Positions 7,801 through 8,724 of a stretch of 8,724 bases of DNA are shown here, piece by piece; the stretch's first letter is position 1; every line of letters begins with the position of its first letter. The DNA is from Bacteroidales bacterium. Its GTDB lineage: Bacteria; Bacteroidota; Bacteroidia; Bacteroidales; Paludibacteraceae. The position numbers were made by a program, and so were the translations under genes. The notes beneath the pieces were generated by a model, which saw only the letters and a program-made list of their open reading frames with translations, was not told the DNA's origin and did not search any database. The stretch spans positions 1-8,724 of the forward strand of contig CAAFXN010000186.1 in assembly GCA_900766775.1 (NCBI GenBank). Reading direction: 5' to 3'.

Positions 7801-8258
7801 AGAGCGACCTGCCGCTCGGATTCCCCACCGACTACGTGGAGAACATCTCCGAGCGTATCACCCTCTATCGCGAGTTAGACGGACTGCGCAACGAAGAACG
7901 ACTGTTGGACTTCAAGAAACGACTGATAGACCGCTTCGGACCATTGCCTGAGCAGGCGGACGAGTTGCTCAACGTGGTGCGCCTGCGCTGGCTCTGCTGC
8001 CGAATGGGTATCGAGAAGGTCATGCTCAAGCAACAGCGCTTGGTGCTCTATTTTGTGCAGAATAAGGATGCCTACTGGCAGAGCGGCATCTTCGGCAAGA
8101 TTATTCAGTTCGTGGTGAGCCGCGCGCAACGCTGCCGACTGGTGGAGGAGACCGACAAGAAGGGACAGAAGACCGGTCGCCGCTACGCCGTTATCCAAAA
8201 CGTCCAAAGCGTCGCCGGCGCCATCCATCTCCTCAGCAAAATAGAAAATGATTGTTAG
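4842..8258 (+). CDS. mfd: Transcription-repair coupling factor Mfd
   Basis: Mfd is an ATP-driven DNA translocase that removes RNA polymerase stalled at lesions and recruits UvrA for nucleotide-excision repair. At 1138 residues it is full length (E. coli Mfd is about 1150). The UvrB-like module is at about 1-300 (GQYAIRGGIVDIYSY from 208). The RNA-polymerase-interacting domain begins near 440 (GDYVVHSDHGIAKFGG from 454). The RecG-like motor follows, with Walker A GDVGFGKT (602-609), DEEQ (703-706), TATPIPRTLQFSL, TTIIESGVDIP (from 844) and QLRGRVGR (873-880). The C-terminal TRCF domain is at about 980-1085 (DLPLGFPTDYV). The ATG at 4842 is preferred over 4749 because the promoter lies between them. 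Segments near residues 54-72, 132-150 and 303-313 look longer than in Bacteroides Mfd as I remember it, and they carry short palindromes. All motor motifs are intact, so the protein should be functional. Confidence 0.97.
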   Translation: MEITELRALFGHHPEIGAIHKELAKGGERHVLVNGLHASARSIVLSEIWGGEHGATPRGRESHLHETPGAVRVLVYMADNGDEAQYVYADLKQLLSDEPSVGVYYFPTAHRRRQGVDEALAIQRTETLARLCPPIDSLPVGINRDKQAEGNYIIVTYPEALLEETPAPVTLAAQTVVFRVGQTVQISRVGQVLSELGFQRVDFVYEPGQYAIRGGIVDIYSYSHDDPYRLDFFGDEIDSIREFDIESQLSKERVAEAQCAMMQSEAAEQGSLFDYLPQDTVFASNDFSMVEYKLSGGKLQVASTVRDPVGTSPVFSHSQTLEFAEKSYFPTHVRIAFDTLPQPVFHKQFDLLTDDLRQRIEAGYHVYILSEQQKQTDRLAAIFESISGEEGHPISFVPVKGVLHEGFVDNGMKICCYTDHQIFERFHRVALTSENARRGKAIITLKEINQLQMGDYVVHSDHGIAKFGGLVTTTVNGKTQEMIKLVYKDSAAVFVSIHNLHRISKYKGKEGTEPTISRLGSGAWERLKERTKERVKDIARDLIKLYATRKQQQGFAYTPDGYMQHELEASFLYEDTPDQAKTTADVKRDMESPMPMDRLVCGDVGFGKTEVAMRAAFKAATDGKQVAVLVPTTVLALQHYNTFRERMKDFPVRIEYLSRAKSAKEVKEILQALEEGKIDILIGTHKLVGKSVKWHDLGLLIIDEEQKFGVAVKEKLKTLRTNVDVLTLTATPIPRTLQFSLLGARDLSVMTTPPQNRYPVQTELITQADEDIIKEAITLEMQRNGQIFIVNNRIEMLPRIERKIRALCPEARIITAHGQMPSEEMEKRLEDFINYDYDILLATTIIESGVDIPNVNTMIIYSAHQYGLSDLHQLRGRVGRSNRKAYCYLVTPDRELLTADARRRLEALSTFADLGAGFQLAMQDLDIRGAGNLLGSEQSGFIADLGYETYQRILNEAVEELREEEGGALTLPAREEPQTWASDSQLESDLPLGFPTDYVENISERITLYRELDGLRNEERLLDFKKRLIDRFGPLPEQADELLNVVRLRWLCCRMGIEKVMLKQQRLVLYFVQNKDAYWQSGIFGKIIQFVVSRAQRCRLVEETDKKGQKTGRRYAVIQNVQSVAGAIHLLSKIENDC
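5009..5023. repeat. GC-rich imperfect palindrome inside mfd
   Basis: TCCC and GGGA arms enclose a bulged stem (TCCC-C-G, loop CGGA, CGGGA). It encodes residues 56-61 in the UvrB-like module, inside a stretch (EHGATPRGRESHLHETPG) that looks inserted between two conserved segments. Confidence 0.4.
5250..5265. repeat. Palindrome TCCC-AC/GT-GGGA inside mfd (site A)
   Basis: The 16-mer TCCCTACCAGTCGGGA pairs at 6 of 7 stem positions around CA. It encodes S-L-P-V-G (residues 137-141) within an apparent insertion, CPPIDSLPVGINRDKQAEG, before the conserved IIVTYPEAL segment. Confidence 0.5.
5754..5778. repeat. Nested palindromes inside mfd (site B)
   Basis: GTCC-(G)-CGAC, loop CCA, GTCG-GGAC forms an 8-bp stem with one bulged base (5754-5773). 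Overlapping it, 5769-5778 is the perfect palindrome GGGACGTCCC. Together they encode R-D-P-V-G-T-S-P from residue 306. Confidence 0.5.
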
Positions 8259-8272
8259 TGCCGTCCGGGTAC

Positions 8273-8290
8273 GCAGGCGTCCCCGCCTGC
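8273..8290 (+). terminator. GC-rich hairpin after mfd, candidate terminator
   Basis: GCAGGCG (8273-8279) and CGCCTGC (8284-8290) form a perfect 7-bp stem with loop TCCC, 14 bases after the mfd stop. The following TAATAATTGT is AT-rich but has no solid T-run, so it may be a weak terminator, an RNA-stabilising end or a dispersed repeat. Confidence 0.5.
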
Positions 8291-8299
8291 TAATAATTG

Positions 8300-8311
8300 T
8301 CAGCATGCTGA
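8300..8311. repeat. Perfect 12-bp palindrome
   Basis: TCAGCATGCTGA is its own reverse complement, and AATAA and TTATT flank it on either side. It could be a protein-binding site or part of a repeat element. No partner is seen. Confidence 0.5.
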
Positions 8312-8316
8312 TTATT

Positions 8317-8334
8317 CCGATAACTCCGATAACT
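8317..8334. repeat. 9-bp tandem duplication
   Basis: CCGATAACT occurs twice in direct succession. It lies between the palindrome and the 14-bp tandem repeat. Confidence 0.6.
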
Positions 8335-8349
8335 CAGAGCACATCCCCT

Positions 8350-8384
8350 CCTAATTCCTCATTCCTAATTCCTCATTCCTAATT
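8350..8384. repeat. 14-bp tandem repeat running into the hemW start codon
   Basis: The unit CCTAATTCCTCATT occurs twice and is followed by half a unit (CCTAATT) that ends at 8384. The final half unit supplies the in-frame TAA (8380-8382) and the first two bases of the TTG start codon of hemW. Confidence 0.85.
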
Positions 8385-8724
8385 GTACAGCCTTTACTTC
8401 CATATTCCTTTTTGCAAGAGCCGCTGTGCCTACTGCGATTTCTTCTCCACCACGTTATTGTCGCGGCGGGAGGCGTATGTACATGCCCTCTGCCAAGAAG
8501 CCACACGACGCCTCTCAACTCTCCCCAAAAAACACTTTATGAACTCTATGGTGCGGCCTGGAGACCGCACCTCCTTGACCACCCCACCCTCAACTTCCTA
8601 CCCCATTTCTACCATCTATTTCGGTGGTGGCACCCCCTCTCTCCTCTCGCCTGCCCATATTGCCCGCATACTGCAAAACTTGCCCCGACTTGTCGGGACA
8701 TTCAACCCCACGCAAGCCATAGAG
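8383..8724 (+). CDS. hemW: HemW / radical SAM coproporphyrinogen-III-oxidase-like protein, 5' part
   Basis: The first 114 codons of a radical SAM protein are present and the right edge cuts the rest (family length is about 380). The start is FHIPFCKSRCAYCDFFS, with the CxxxCxxC iron-sulfur motif at residues 11, 15 and 18, followed by IYFGGGTPSLL. HemW-type proteins bind heme and act in heme delivery. The older label is oxygen-independent coproporphyrinogen oxidase, and HemN-like relatives cannot be excluded from this fragment. TTG at 8383 is the only sensible start: TAA immediately precedes it in frame, and the next in-frame ATG comes after the cysteine motif. Between the N-terminal helix and IYFGGGTPS lies a long Ser/Thr/Pro-rich segment (about residues 44-71) that appears inserted and carries a palindrome. 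Confidence 0.9.
   Translation, partial: MYSLYFHIPFCKSRCAYCDFFSTTLLSRREAYVHALCQEATRRLSTLPKKHFMNSMVRPGDRTSLTTPPSTSYPISTIYFGGGTPSLLSPAHIARILQNLPRLVGTFNPTQAIE
8550..8571. repeat. 22-bp imperfect palindrome inside hemW
   Basis: GGTGCGG (8550-8556) pairs perfectly with CCGCACC (8565-8571). Two more pairs can form inside the 8-base middle. It encodes V-R-P-G-D-R-T in a segment not expected in the family, so it may be an in-frame insertion of a small repeat. Confidence 0.6.
8681..8700. repeat. Palindrome CCCGAC-TT-GTCGGG inside hemW (site C)
   Basis: CCCGAC (8684-8689) pairs perfectly with GTCGGG (8692-8697). The stem extends outward to 20 bases with one mismatch. It encodes P-R-L-V-G-T and shares its core and reading phase with sites A and B in mfd. 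Confidence 0.55.

Larger units (their letters stand above)
8259..8382. other. Repeat-packed spacer between mfd and hemW
   Basis: The 124-bp gap is made largely of a GC-rich hairpin, a 12-bp palindrome, a 9-bp tandem duplication and a 14-bp tandem repeat. No -7 box of the TAnnTTTG type and no ORF are seen, so hemW may rely on read-through from mfd or on a promoter I cannot recognise. Confidence 0.75.

Noticed and set aside
8259..8384. CRISPR array in the repeats after mfd
   Set aside because: The repeats are 9-14 bp, tandem without spacers and of different sequences, and there are no cas genes.

Overview
The window reads as chromosomal DNA from a member of the Bacteroidetes, most likely the order Bacteroidales. 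The best evidence is three promoters of the Bacteroidetes type (TTTG or TTG at -33, TAnnTTTG at -7), the absence of clear Shine-Dalgarno sites, and a membrane-bound propeller / Y_Y_Y / HTH regulator typical of that phylum. Genus cannot be settled from this sequence. The G+C-rich coding regions would suit a Prevotella-like or Porphyromonas-like lineage, but that is a guess.

Layout, left to right. A tyrosine-recombinase (integrase) gene lies on the minus strand at 112-1329, just downstream of the 3' end of a tRNA-His(GTG) gene on the same strand (1486-1559). This is the usual arrangement at the edge of an element integrated in a tRNA gene, so the left end of the window may lie inside a mobile element that continues off the left edge. 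Next, also on the minus strand, is a 939-residue membrane-spanning transcription regulator (1736-4555) with a signal peptide, periplasmic propeller repeats, a Y_Y_Y domain, one membrane helix, a coiled coil and a LuxR-like HTH. A 286-bp divergent intergenic region follows. It carries one promoter in each direction and three perfect 11-bp tandem repeats. On the plus strand come mfd (transcription-repair coupling factor, best start 4842, 1138 residues), a 124-bp spacer packed with short repeats, and the 5' part of hemW (radical SAM, TTG start at 8383), cut by the right edge.

The genes do not form one pathway. mfd and hemW are housekeeping genes on the same strand, and no -7 box is visible in front of hemW. 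The regulator is an orphan in this window, with no SusCD or polysaccharide genes beside it.

No complete new defence or biosynthetic system is visible. The most unusual signals are: (i) three promoters in 3.2 kb with nearly identical sequence even in the spacer (39 of 44 bases between the tRNA-His and mfd promoters); (ii) short palindromes, several with a TCCCGAC-nn-GTCGGGA-like core, lying inside the coding sequences of mfd and hemW, mostly in segments that look like family-atypical insertions; (iii) a hemW start codon built from the last bases of a 14-bp tandem repeat; and (iv) a tRNA-His acceptor stem with two mismatches beside the integrase.
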